A stretch of 64,000 nt of DNA from Alloscardovia venturai (GTDB lineage Bacteria; Actinomycetota; Actinomycetes; Actinomycetales; Bifidobacteriaceae): contig NZ_JBHTHQ010000012.1 of NCBI RefSeq assembly GCF_042676605.1, positions 62,001 to 126,000 of the forward strand. The letters are read 5' to 3'. The position numbers were made by a program, and so were the translations under genes. The notes beneath the pieces were generated by a model, which was not told where the DNA came from, did no database searches, and was given only the letters and a program-made list of their open reading frames with translations. Every line of letters starts with the position of its first letter. Position 1 is the first letter of the stretch. Shown in pieces: positions 18,167 through 26,944 of this stretch.

Positions 18167-18239
18167 GCCTCTATAGCTCAGTTGGTAGAGCAGCTGATTT
18201 GTAATCAGCAGGTCGAGGGTTCGAGTCCCCCTGGAGGCT
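18167..18239 (+). tRNA. tRNA-Thr (anticodon TGT)
   Basis: A 73-nt cloverleaf: acceptor GCCTCTA pairs with TGGAGGC, D-arm GCTC...GAGC, anticodon stem GCTGA/TCAGC with loop TTTGTAA (anticodon TGT, reading ACA), and T-arm GAGGGTTCGAGTCCCCC. The discriminator is T and CCA is not encoded. A T-run (TTTTTT) follows and can serve as terminator. Confidence 0.95.
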
Positions 18240-18460
18240 CTTTTTTATACTTGTTTTGTGCTTAATTCTCAAATTACACCTGTGTAATATGAATTATTAG
18301 TTCATAGATTTCAGAATCTTCTTTTTCCTTCGTATTTTCTATTACCCTCATATAAATATGGCTAAAGTGTGCTCTCATACGTGGTTAAAAGCGGATTAAA
18401 CGGGGCATGAGTCGAGTCAGACATACAAAACTAGCGCAACGCAAACAGTAGAGGAGAGAT

Positions 18461-19954
18461 ATGGCACTTCGTTGGACTCCGCAACGCTTTACCACACTTC
18501 GTCGATGGCGCATTGCAGTGTGCATCATGCTCAGTCTCGCTCTCACTGTGACCACATTCTTCGTTGGTGTGCGCAAATCTGTCGCCCTGACCGTCGATGG
18601 AAAGACCCGACACGTTCACACACTCTCCTTGAGCGTAGATGGGCTTCTCCGTGAGCAGCGAGTCAATGTAAAAACTCATGATTTCGTCGACTCGTCTTCT
18701 GGAAGCCTGCTTAAAAATAATTCTCATGTCGTCGTACACACTGCATACGAAGCAACCATCACCATCGATGGAAAACAAGTAGGATTTTGGACGTATGCCA
18801 CAAGTGCAGACCAACTACTTGCGTTATTCAAGCAAAATGAGAAGAACGCCGTAAAAGTTACGGTTGACATCAAAAATGTCTATAACAAATTGACCGGCGG
18901 CTTCGTCATCAATGCAAATGGCCCTGTGACAGTCAGAGCAGACGGGAAGGAAAGCATTGCTCCAGACGGCAAGCAGCCAGCTGCAGCCATTCTCGACTCT
19001 CAAGGGATTACTTTAGATAAAGATGACCGAGTCAGTGTCGAGCAGGATAGTAATACTACGGTCTTACGTATTACACGTATCACGTATACACAGTCCACAC
19101 GTGAAGTAGCGATTCCTTTCAGTACACGAACTATCAATGACGACACGCTTGACGAAGGTACACGCGTAGTAGATCAGCAAGGCGTGACTGGTATAACGAC
19201 TCAATACTTAAAAAACACTGTGGCAGATGGTCACGTAGAGTCAAGCGAAATTACCAAAGAGATCGTTACTCGAGACCCTCAGGATGAGGTCATCCGCATA
19301 GGTACAAAGAAGAAAGAGGAGCCACAGGCTTCAGGCGCTTCTGCAGAGAAGAATAATTCAACTTCTAGTGACCAAAATTCTACTGCGCAGAAAAACGACC
19401 AATCACAGTCCCAGACAGATACACAGTCACAATCTTCCCAAAATCAATCTCAAACCGACAAGCAGGCAAAAGCTGCCCAAGAAGCACAGAAAAAAGCTGC
19501 AGCTGAGGCCGCTGCAGCCGCAGCACAAGCAGAAGCACAAAAGCGCGCGGCTGAGCAGAAAGCAGCTCAAGAGAGAGCTCAAGCCCAGGCACGCGCCGCT
19601 CAACAAGCCCAGCAGCAGGCTCAGGTTCAAACTGGTCTGTGGCATCCGACCGTAGCTCAGGCAAAAGCCTATGCGCAGGCAGCTGCAGCGCAATACGGCT
19701 GGACTGGCTCAAACTGGAGTGCAATCGAGTGGCTCTGGAATCGCGAGTCGAGCTGGCGATGGAATGCTCAAAATTCGTCCTCCGGCGCTTATGGCATTCC
19801 TCAGGCTCTCCCGGGAGACAAAATGTCAGTCTACGGCGCAAACTGGCGCGATGATGCCTCTATCCAAATCAACTGGGGGCTCAACTATATCAAGCAACGC
19901 TACGGCACACCTCTCGCCGCGCAAGCACACAGTAAGAGCACCGGTTGGTACTAA
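18461..19954 (+). CDS. Resuscitation-promoting-factor-like cell wall protein (DUF348/G5, transglycosylase-like domain)
   Basis: A 497-residue secreted or membrane-tethered protein. A hydrophobic segment at about residues 22-40 is followed by two ubiquitin-like DUF348 units (LTVDGKTRHVHTLSLSVDG; ATITIDGKQVGFWTYATS), a G5 domain (REVAIPFSTRTINDD, EIVTRDPQDEVIRIGTK), a Gln/Ala/Ser-rich linker rich in K and Q, and a C-terminal lysozyme-like domain with the catalytic Glu in EWLWNRESSW and the GAYGIPQA motif. The order matches RpfB-type muralytic proteins and bifidobacterial transglycosylase-like secreted proteins. The start has AGAGGAGAG in front. ksgA follows closely, the order seen around rpfB-ksgA in other actinobacteria. 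Confidence 0.88.
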   Translation: MALRWTPQRFTTLRRWRIAVCIMLSLALTVTTFFVGVRKSVALTVDGKTRHVHTLSLSVDGLLREQRVNVKTHDFVDSSSGSLLKNNSHVVVHTAYEATITIDGKQVGFWTYATSADQLLALFKQNEKNAVKVTVDIKNVYNKLTGGFVINANGPVTVRADGKESIAPDGKQPAAAILDSQGITLDKDDRVSVEQDSNTTVLRITRITYTQSTREVAIPFSTRTINDDTLDEGTRVVDQQGVTGITTQYLKNTVADGHVESSEITKEIVTRDPQDEVIRIGTKKKEEPQASGASAEKNNSTSSDQNSTAQKNDQSQSQTDTQSQSSQNQSQTDKQAKAAQEAQKKAAAEAAAAAAQAEAQKRAAEQKAAQERAQAQARAAQQAQQQAQVQTGLWHPTVAQAKAYAQAAAAQYGWTGSNWSAIEWLWNRESSWRWNAQNSSSGAYGIPQALPGDKMSVYGANWRDDASIQINWGLNYIKQRYGTPLAAQAHSKSTGWY

Positions 19955-19965
19955 AGTAAGGCACT

Positions 19966-20943
19966 ATGACTGAACTCGAAAAATTGCCAGAGCTAACTTC
20001 CGTCTCCCCTTCTGAGCACGATAACGTCAGCGAGCTCAAGCAACACAGTGCAGGAGAGCACGTCCCAGAGCAAGAGCGTACACACGTACACACTGGCAGT
20101 CTTTTAGGAGCAGCAGACATTCGTGCAATTGCTGCAGATGCTGGTATTTCGCCAACGAAAAAGTTCGGTCAGAATTTCGTCATCGATCCAGGTACTGTGC
20201 GCAAAATTGTACGTACAGCAGGAGTCACAGCACATTCTCATGTAGTCGAAGTGGGTCCCGGTCTCGGCTCTCTCACACTTGGTCTTTTAGAGACAGGTGC
20301 ATCCGTAACTGCTATTGAAATCGATACGCCAGTAGCCAAGAGATTACCTCACACAGTGCAGCAGTATATGCCTAGCGTTGCAAACCATCTGCGTGTAGTA
20401 GAAATGGACGCTCTCAAAGCAACGCCAGACAATACTGGAATCACAACAGACTGTCCACTCACTCTCGTGGCAAATCTTCCTTACAATGTCGCCACCCCTA
20501 TCATTCTTACGATGCTTGAGCGATTTACAAATATTGATTCTTTCGTCGTAATGGTTCAAAAGGAAGTGGCAGATCGTCTTAGTGCACAGCCAGGAAATAA
20601 AGTTTATGGCGTTCCAAGTGTAAAACTTGCATGGTATGGTGTAGCTCAACCAGCCGGCACCATTGGACGTAACGTTTTCTGGCCTGCGCCACACGTAGAT
20701 TCTGCACTCGTAGAGTTTCATCGTCATGCAACACCACTGGCAGAAGATTCCCTGCGTGACACTGTTTTTGAACTCATTGATAGAGCTTTTAGCCAGCGAC
20801 GTAAAACTCTACGTGCAGTTCTCAGAAAAACTCTTCCCGATGAAGTTTTTGAAAAAGCGGCAATTGATTCGAGCCGCCGAGGTGAAACTTTAACCATTGA
20901 GGAATTCATCGCACTCGCAAAGGCATACGTTTCGATAGACTAG
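19966..20943 (+). CDS. ksgA: 16S rRNA (adenine1518/1519-N6)-dimethyltransferase
   Basis: Dimethylates the two adjacent adenines in the loop of helix 45 late in 30S assembly. The SAM-binding motifs are complete: KKFGQNFVID, VVEVGPGLGSLTLGLLE, TAIEID, NLPYNVATPIIL (the catalytic NLPY) and the C-terminal FSQRRKTLRAVL. An extra N-terminal tail of about 45 residues, acidic and probably disordered, precedes the enzyme core. It lies 11 bp after the Rpf-like gene and is followed by the LytR_C gene in a likely operon. Confidence 0.96.
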   Translation: MTELEKLPELTSVSPSEHDNVSELKQHSAGEHVPEQERTHVHTGSLLGAADIRAIAADAGISPTKKFGQNFVIDPGTVRKIVRTAGVTAHSHVVEVGPGLGSLTLGLLETGASVTAIEIDTPVAKRLPHTVQQYMPSVANHLRVVEMDALKATPDNTGITTDCPLTLVANLPYNVATPIILTMLERFTNIDSFVVMVQKEVADRLSAQPGNKVYGVPSVKLAWYGVAQPAGTIGRNVFWPAPHVDSALVEFHRHATPLAEDSLRDTVFELIDRAFSQRRKTLRAVLRKTLPDEVFEKAAIDSSRRGETLTIEEFIALAKAYVSID

Positions 20944-20967
20944 AGGGACACGATAAACGGAGGACAC

Positions 20968-21588
20968 ATGGCAGATAATAGCGTTCGCAACGAGCGAGAG
21001 CAGCGAAAGCTCTATCTTCGTGCGCGTCAGCGTATGATTCTCACTGGTACTGTCGGCTTTCTTGTCGTTGCAGTACTCATTTCTCTCGTTGGTGCGTTTG
21101 GTGTTTTCTCTCCTGCTAAGGCAAAATCTGATTTAACCGTTCAAAACAATTTCGGCGTTCAGACCGCATGCCTTGCACAGGGCACGACGATGGCAAACCC
21201 TGCCGAAATTACATTGCGCGTGCTGAACGGCACGTCCAAATCAGGCCTTGCCACCGCAGTAAGCGAAGAGCTACATAATCGCGGGTTCATCATTCAAGGT
21301 GTGGGCGACTATGACAGTACTCAAGTCCTCGCTCGTACCGAAATCCGTTTTGGTAAAAATGCCGTTGCCCAAGCATATTCTGTAGCAAGCTACTTCAACG
21401 ATGCTATTTTGCGCATGGACAGTCGCGACGACAATCTCATAGATGTCGTCATTGGTTCATCATTCAATGATCTCATTGACACAAAGCTCATTCCAAAGAC
21501 TGGCGCCAAGCTTGAATCAAGGACAAATTGTGTAGACGTTTCTAAGCTTCAGGGTGTACCTCAAGCACCTCAGCATCAAGCTGCGTAA
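20968..21588 (+). CDS. LytR C-terminal domain membrane protein
   Basis: A 206-residue protein: short charged N-terminus, one transmembrane helix (about residues 20-42), then an extracytoplasmic LytR_C domain beginning ITLRVLNGTSKSGLA with EELHNRGF and VIGSSFNDL. The LytR-CpsA-Psr catalytic domain is absent, so it is not a wall-teichoic-acid ligase itself. It is probably an accessory envelope protein of unknown role. It starts 24 bp after ksgA behind CGGAGGACAC. Confidence 0.85.
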   Translation: MADNSVRNEREQRKLYLRARQRMILTGTVGFLVVAVLISLVGAFGVFSPAKAKSDLTVQNNFGVQTACLAQGTTMANPAEITLRVLNGTSKSGLATAVSEELHNRGFIIQGVGDYDSTQVLARTEIRFGKNAVAQAYSVASYFNDAILRMDSRDDNLIDVVIGSSFNDLIDTKLIPKTGAKLESRTNCVDVSKLQGVPQAPQHQAA

Positions 21589-21649
21589 CCATGCTATATA
21601 GCGCGGATTACTTATCCTATAATAATATTGCACAACCTTACGCTTTATA

Positions 21650-21702
21650 TTCGTTTCTTTAGAGGAAACGAAGTAAGGGTTCGGTATATGTGACCAAACC
21701 CT
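21650..21702. terminator. Two hairpins between convergent genes
   Basis: TTCGTTTC/GAAACGAA (21650-21672, loop 7) and AGGGTTCGGT/ACCAAACCCT (21677-21702, one mismatch) lie between the LytR_C gene and the oppositely oriented pcnA. No perfect T-tract follows either stem, but the location suggests bidirectional termination. Confidence 0.5.
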
Positions 21703-21755
21703 CTCGAGTGTGACAAGGTTTTGTTTTTAATAGAGCACTATGACAGCCGCAGACA

Positions 21756-23171
21756 CTATTTATCTTGTTGCTTCCACCAACGTTTAAGCTCTTCTACAGC
21801 GACGTCATACTCCACCGGGCCATTATCGAGTCGGAAATCAAGCATGTGCTTGTACGCTTTCCCAACATAAGGCCCCGGCTGAAGACCTAATATTTCCATG
21901 ATTTGATCGCCGTTGACGTCTGGACGAATCGCTTCGAAATCTTCCTTCTTCTTCAGCTCTATGACGCGCTCTTCTAAGTCGTCCATCGCACGGGCAAACA
22001 TCTGCTCTTTCGCCTTATTCTGTGTAGTAGCATCAGCTCGAGTAAGCCGGTTGAGGCGATGGTAGAGATGACCAGAATCTTTGACGTAACGACGCACAGC
22101 AGCATCACTCCACCGTTCGTCGACATACCCGTGGAAACGTAAATGCATCTCTACAAGATCGCTCACATCCGCAATCATGGTATGATCAAAATGCAAAGCT
22201 TTCATGCGCTTGCGCGTCATCTTCGCACCAACGACGTCGTGATGCATAAAAGTGACCTTGCCGTTGTCCTCAAACTTACGCGTCTTTGGCTTGCCAATAT
22301 CATGCATAATGGCTGCCAACCGCAGTGTCAAATCAGGACCTGGAACTGGTCCCTCATCATCTGTCTCTAACGCAATAGCTCGGTCGAGTACTTGCAACGT
22401 ATGTTCATACACGTCTTTATGACGATGGTGTTCGTCAATTTCCAGCTCAAGTGCCGGAAACTCCGGAAAGATATAATCCGACAAACCAGAATCAACCAGT
22501 GCTTCCAACCCCTCGCGAGGATGTTCAGAGAGGAGAAGTTTACATAATTCATCACGCACTCTCTCCGCAGACACAATCTCAATCCGCTCCGCCATATCAT
22601 AGAGCGCTTCTGCCGTATCAAGACCTATGCGGAACCCCAACTGTGCCACAAATCGCACAGCTCGCATCATGCGCAGAGGATCGTCGTCGAATGACTGCTC
22701 CGGAGATACCGGTGTACGTAAGATTTTACGCTCAAGGTCACGCCTGCCATCAAATGGATCGACAAATTCGAGGCTTGGCACACGGATGGCCATTGCATTT
22801 ACAGTGAAGTCACGCCTGCTCAAGTCGCCCTCTAGTGAATCACCATAACTTACCTCAGGCTTGCGGGAATCTGGCTCATACACATCAGAACGGTACGTAG
22901 TAATTTCAACGGAATACTCTCTACCGTCCGGCATGCGCTTTAGCACGCCCAACGTGCCGAATTTGCGTCCCATATCCCAGAATCCATCGCCCCACTTCTT
23001 TAAGAGAGGCTCAAACTCTTCCGGACGAGCAGACGTGCAGAAATCTAAATCATGCGCCGGCCGTTGAAGCAGTAAATCACGTACAGGACCACCGACGAGA
23101 GCGAGCTCAAACCCATGCGCTTCAAAAAGTTCGCCCAGCCCCATCGCTACTGGTGAAATTTCGAAATCCAC
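21756..23171 (-). CDS. CCA tRNA nucleotidyltransferase (PcnA/Cca family with HD domain)
   Basis: Adds or repairs the 3' CCA end of tRNAs. This is needed here because the tRNA-Thr gene in this window does not encode CCA. The class II nucleotidyltransferase head is clear: LALVGGPVRDLLL, HDLDFCTSA (catalytic DxD), RRDFTVNAMA and RMMRAVRF. The HD domain follows (IMHDIGKPKT). I choose GTG 23171 (471 residues), which has AGAGG six bases upstream; a TTG at 23267 would add 32 low-complexity residues. It is divergent from the NUDIX gene, the standard actinobacterial arrangement. Confidence 0.93.
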   Translation of the reverse strand: MDFEISPVAMGLGELFEAHGFELALVGGPVRDLLLQRPAHDLDFCTSARPEEFEPLLKKWGDGFWDMGRKFGTLGVLKRMPDGREYSVEITTYRSDVYEPDSRKPEVSYGDSLEGDLSRRDFTVNAMAIRVPSLEFVDPFDGRRDLERKILRTPVSPEQSFDDDPLRMMRAVRFVAQLGFRIGLDTAEALYDMAERIEIVSAERVRDELCKLLLSEHPREGLEALVDSGLSDYIFPEFPALELEIDEHHRHKDVYEHTLQVLDRAIALETDDEGPVPGPDLTLRLAAIMHDIGKPKTRKFEDNGKVTFMHHDVVGAKMTRKRMKALHFDHTMIADVSDLVEMHLRFHGYVDERWSDAAVRRYVKDSGHLYHRLNRLTRADATTQNKAKEQMFARAMDDLEERVIELKKKEDFEAIRPDVNGDQIMEILGLQPGPYVGKAYKHMLDFRLDNGPVEYDVAVEELKRWWKQQDK

Positions 23172-23361
23172 TCTTGACCTCTTTTCATCTGCATCCAATA
23201 CGTTTCCATTGCTTCTACTGTCTCCTTGCACATCATCACCTGTCGTGCAGAACGAGGACGAGAGCAAAAAGACCTTGCAAAATTAGTCAAAAAACAATTT
23301 TAACCCATGCTTTGTCTCTCCATTACCACTCATGCACAAGGGGGCAAGTAAACTAGAACAT

Positions 23362-24483
23362 ATGATTAATCCAGCAGACCTTAATCGCATGCTTCATCGG
23401 GCGCATGCAACGGATAAGTCTGCTCAAAATCAGGACTCTCAGGCCGATAGGAAAGATTCTCGTGCGGTCTCTGATGCAACCGCAAAGACTGCAGACAACG
23501 CGAACAGCACTAAGAACGAAACTAAAAACGAAGATAAGAACGTCGGCGCACAAACTGCTAGGACTGTCAACGCCTCTCAACCGATTTCTTCTATCGCCTC
23601 TACTGCCTCTACTTCCGTGGACGGCTCTCCTACCACCGCTACTGATTCTCCTACGAAGACTTCCTCTGCTTCTGAGGAATCCCCAGCTATCACACCTGCC
23701 ATCATGGCACAGCGCGTCTCTATAACTTACTCCTCTCATTTCTCAAGCAAATACTTCCTCGACGAGGAGTACCGCGCAGAGTACGACGTTGAATTTAGCA
23801 GTTCCGATAGTTCATCCACAACTTTTTCGCAGTTTAGCAGTATCTCAAGCTCCATCGTTCCGCTCTATAGCACATCGACTGCTGATACTTATGAGAACGA
23901 AGAATTAGCTGAGCAACTCCAGCTTTACATGGACTCTCAGCCTAGCGGTTTTGCTTTATCTCCTTCTAATCAGTCTCATACTCCTACGCCTGCGATTATG
24001 GCAAAGCGCAGCGAGGATGGCCCTCGCACATTCGCATCGCTTGATAATCGCGATCTACCTGTCGTCCGCGAATATTCGGCTGGCGGTTTGGTTTTTGACG
24101 ACTATGATCGCGTGGCAATTATTGCACGCCATTCACGCTCGGGGCATTTAGAGTGGTGTCTTCCTAAAGGACATATCGAGAAGGGCGAAACGCCGGACCA
24201 AACAGCGGTACGCGAAATTCACGAGGAAACCGGTATTTTAGGTGAAGTCATTCACTCTATCGCCACTATTGACTACTGGTTTACCGGCGATGCTCAGCGT
24301 ATCCATAAGCTCGTTCACCATTATGCATTGCGCATGACTGGTGGATATTTGACCGTTGAGGGCGACCCTGACCATGAAGCTGAAGATGCTACATGGGTAA
24401 AATTTGACGATTTGCCTGATGTCTTGAGCTATCCAAATGAGCGTCGCATTGTGTGGCTGTACGCTAAGAAGCATAGGAAGTAA
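23362..24483 (+). CDS. NUDIX hydrolase with long disordered N-terminal extension
   Basis: A 373-residue protein. The last 140 residues or so hold a NUDIX domain with the box GHIEKGETPDQTAVREIHEETG, preceded by EYSAGGLVFDD and followed by WFTGDAQRIHKLVHHYAL. The first 230 residues are Ser/Thr/Ala-rich and low in complexity, unlike compact bifidobacterial relatives. A -10-like TAAACT (23349-23354) lies 7 bp before ATG 23362, and no Shine-Dalgarno is visible, so the mRNA may be leaderless; an ATG at 23332 would be upstream of that. The substrate is unknown. It is first in a run with DUF6049, murJ and the pseudokinase gene. Confidence 0.85.
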   Translation: MINPADLNRMLHRAHATDKSAQNQDSQADRKDSRAVSDATAKTADNANSTKNETKNEDKNVGAQTARTVNASQPISSIASTASTSVDGSPTTATDSPTKTSSASEESPAITPAIMAQRVSITYSSHFSSKYFLDEEYRAEYDVEFSSSDSSSTTFSQFSSISSSIVPLYSTSTADTYENEELAEQLQLYMDSQPSGFALSPSNQSHTPTPAIMAKRSEDGPRTFASLDNRDLPVVREYSAGGLVFDDYDRVAIIARHSRSGHLEWCLPKGHIEKGETPDQTAVREIHEETGILGEVIHSIATIDYWFTGDAQRIHKLVHHYALRMTGGYLTVEGDPDHEAEDATWVKFDDLPDVLSYPNERRIVWLYAKKHRK

Positions 24484-24494
24484 GAGACTCTAGG

Positions 24495-26939
24495 ATGTTT
24501 ACGTCTTTCTTTACACATCACACCACGAGGGCTGCTACGTGGGTAAAGCATAGTGTATCTGCGCTTACCAGTATTATCATCGCGGTTGTTTTGTGCGTAT
24601 CTGGCATAGCTGGTGTATCTACCGGCATTATGCCACATAGTTCCCGCAATTTTTCAAGTTTTTCAGGTTCTATTCCTTCAGCCTACGCAGCAGAAAAAGA
24701 AAGTGATTCACAGTCTCAGCAGACAAAGCGCAAAAAACAGCCTCTTGTTCTTTCCCAATCGACAAGCATCATCTCTCATGATTCTGGCTACTCTGCTACT
24801 TTTACCGTCACGAATACAGGCAATAAAGACACAAACGAAGGCACTCTGAGTGTCTTTGCAAATCCTGACTTTACGTTCAGGACGAGCGACCAATTGCGAG
24901 ATTGGGCTACCGCACAGTCAGCAATTCCTACGCCTTCTCTTCTCACTAACACGCATGTTCCGTCTCTTAAAGCAGGTAGCAGCACACGTGTGACCATTTC
25001 CATACCTGCCGACGCTCCAGAGTTAGCAGCATTCACGACGTGGGGAGCGAAGCCTCTTCGGGCACGATGGAGCACTGACGACGGAAATATTTCTGAGGAA
25101 CTTCATACATTCGTCACCCGCACCAATGCAGATACTGATTCTGCACAGCTTCCGCAAATAAAATTTGTCATCGCTGTGCCAGCAGGTACAACAAATTCTG
25201 AGCAATGTACAAACTCAAAAAATGTGCAGTCTCAGGCAAAGTCTTTCCTCAGCGATATTTTAGCAGGCAACAATCTCGGGTATACGAATACTAGCGAGAA
25301 CACTGCGAGCACTGATAATTCCGGCGCTCTCCTTGGCACTCTTTCTGCCTTCACCCGCTGCACCACCTCTACTCTGACAAGCCTGCGAGATATTCAGACA
25401 GCAAACAGTAACGTTTCTTTCATCATGGACAGCGCTCTCACCCCATCAGTAGCAGCAACCTCATCAGGGAACGGGCTCAATGTTTCCGCAATTTCTCAGC
25501 CGTTTGGTGAGGACATTTCTACTCTTGGCTCTGCAAAACTTTCAGACGAGGCTGCTTCATGGAGCACAGATATCTCCGCATCCTCTGCATCGTCTTCTTT
25601 TTCTGCCACACCTCGTATCGCGTGGCAGGGCGCTACAGGATGGAGTGAAGAAGCGCTTAAAGCTGCACAAAAACAGGGATATTCTACTGTCATAGCAACG
25701 GACCACTACTACTCCACAAGCGATAGCGCTGTGCATAATTCTGTAAGTCATATCGCAATTAATGGCTCTAACATGACCGTACTGACTGCGCAGAAAGAAT
25801 TGAGCACTCTCCTTCAAGGCACTGCTACCGACTCATATACTGCTGAAACAAGCGAGGCTGGACTTCTCAATCGTTTCATTGCTCAAACAGCTTTTTACGA
25901 GACGCAGGCACCTTATGAGGATCGCACAGTCCTGATAACCGCTGGTAATAGCTCTACTTCCCTCACACGCAGCGCTGTAGCACGTATAGCAAACTTCATC
26001 TCTACTCTCAATACAGCCTCGTGGGCACACATCGTCGGCATGAGCGATCTCCTCAATGCTTCTTCTGCCCTCGACGATGAAGATATGCACACCTTCGCTC
26101 AAAAAGCTTCTCACTTTACTGACGATGAGAAAAAAAGTATATCTGCTCTATCTAAAATTTTTGTATCTGCACAGTCGCAAAGAAATCAAATTAACTCTTT
26201 CATCAATGATGTCACAGAAATAAATGTAAATTCTGATGCCAATCGCACATCATCGCATTCATCAGAGGGAACTGGTCGATCGTCCTCTGCTCAGGATTTA
26301 GCTAAAGGTCAAGCTGACAAATCAAAACAACTCGCTGCTTTTGACTCTTCCCAGTGGGCAAAGCAACTCTTATCTCTTACTAACTTCTACGCTCTTCAAT
26401 CTCTCAGTGCACATTCTATCCACAGGTACATCACGTCCAGCTCGTCTGTAGCGCCTCTCATCGCCCAAAAATTGCTCGTAGATAGCTTGTACAGCGCAGT
26501 AAAACTCTCTGCGCCGTCTTCATTACATGTCGTTAGTGAAAGCGCAACCATCCCTGTGATGATCTCCAATGATTTACCTGTACCTGTCAAGGTGGGGGTT
26601 TCTCCACAATCAACGAGTAGTGTCCATTCAGAAGTTACCGTCGCTGGGCATGAGGCAAACGTGATAGACGCGCATACAGATCAGCAAATTACACTTTCAG
26701 TCCATGCAATTTCCGGGTGGAGCACAGATTTCAAGCTTTATCTCACAACGAAAGCGAACTCTCGCTTCCCTGAGACTTCAAGCGTAGAAAAAGTGCGTAT
26801 CACGAGTAAAATTACAATTTTGGATAACGCGGGATATATCATTTTCGTCTTAGCCATTCTTCTTGCTATCGTCGGTGCTCACCGTCAGATAGCTCGCTAT
26901 AAGTCCAAGAAGGATACCCATCGTAATCGTGAGGATTAA
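24495..26939 (+). CDS. DUF6049-like exported membrane protein
   Basis: An 814-residue protein that is large, Ser/Thr-rich and extracytoplasmic. It has an N-terminal signal or anchor helix (about residues 22-45, ending near SAYAAEKE), a beta-rich region with FTVTNTGNKDTNEG, a long central domain, a second beta region (LHVVSESATIPVMISNDLPVPVKVGVSPQS) and a C-terminal transmembrane helix (AGYIIFVLAILLAIVGAHR) with a basic cytoplasmic tail. The architecture and its place between NUDIX and murJ match the conserved actinobacterial DUF6049 gene. Its link to cell-wall export is by context only. Confidence 0.75.
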   Translation: MFTSFFTHHTTRAATWVKHSVSALTSIIIAVVLCVSGIAGVSTGIMPHSSRNFSSFSGSIPSAYAAEKESDSQSQQTKRKKQPLVLSQSTSIISHDSGYSATFTVTNTGNKDTNEGTLSVFANPDFTFRTSDQLRDWATAQSAIPTPSLLTNTHVPSLKAGSSTRVTISIPADAPELAAFTTWGAKPLRARWSTDDGNISEELHTFVTRTNADTDSAQLPQIKFVIAVPAGTTNSEQCTNSKNVQSQAKSFLSDILAGNNLGYTNTSENTASTDNSGALLGTLSAFTRCTTSTLTSLRDIQTANSNVSFIMDSALTPSVAATSSGNGLNVSAISQPFGEDISTLGSAKLSDEAASWSTDISASSASSSFSATPRIAWQGATGWSEEALKAAQKQGYSTVIATDHYYSTSDSAVHNSVSHIAINGSNMTVLTAQKELSTLLQGTATDSYTAETSEAGLLNRFIAQTAFYETQAPYEDRTVLITAGNSSTSLTRSAVARIANFISTLNTASWAHIVGMSDLLNASSALDDEDMHTFAQKASHFTDDEKKSISALSKIFVSAQSQRNQINSFINDVTEINVNSDANRTSSHSSEGTGRSSSAQDLAKGQADKSKQLAAFDSSQWAKQLLSLTNFYALQSLSAHSIHRYITSSSSVAPLIAQKLLVDSLYSAVKLSAPSSLHVVSESATIPVMISNDLPVPVKVGVSPQSTSSVHSEVTVAGHEANVIDAHTDQQITLSVHAISGWSTDFKLYLTTKANSRFPETSSVEKVRITSKITILDNAGYIIFVLAILLAIVGAHRQIARYKSKKDTHRNRED

Positions 26940-26944
26940 TCTGT

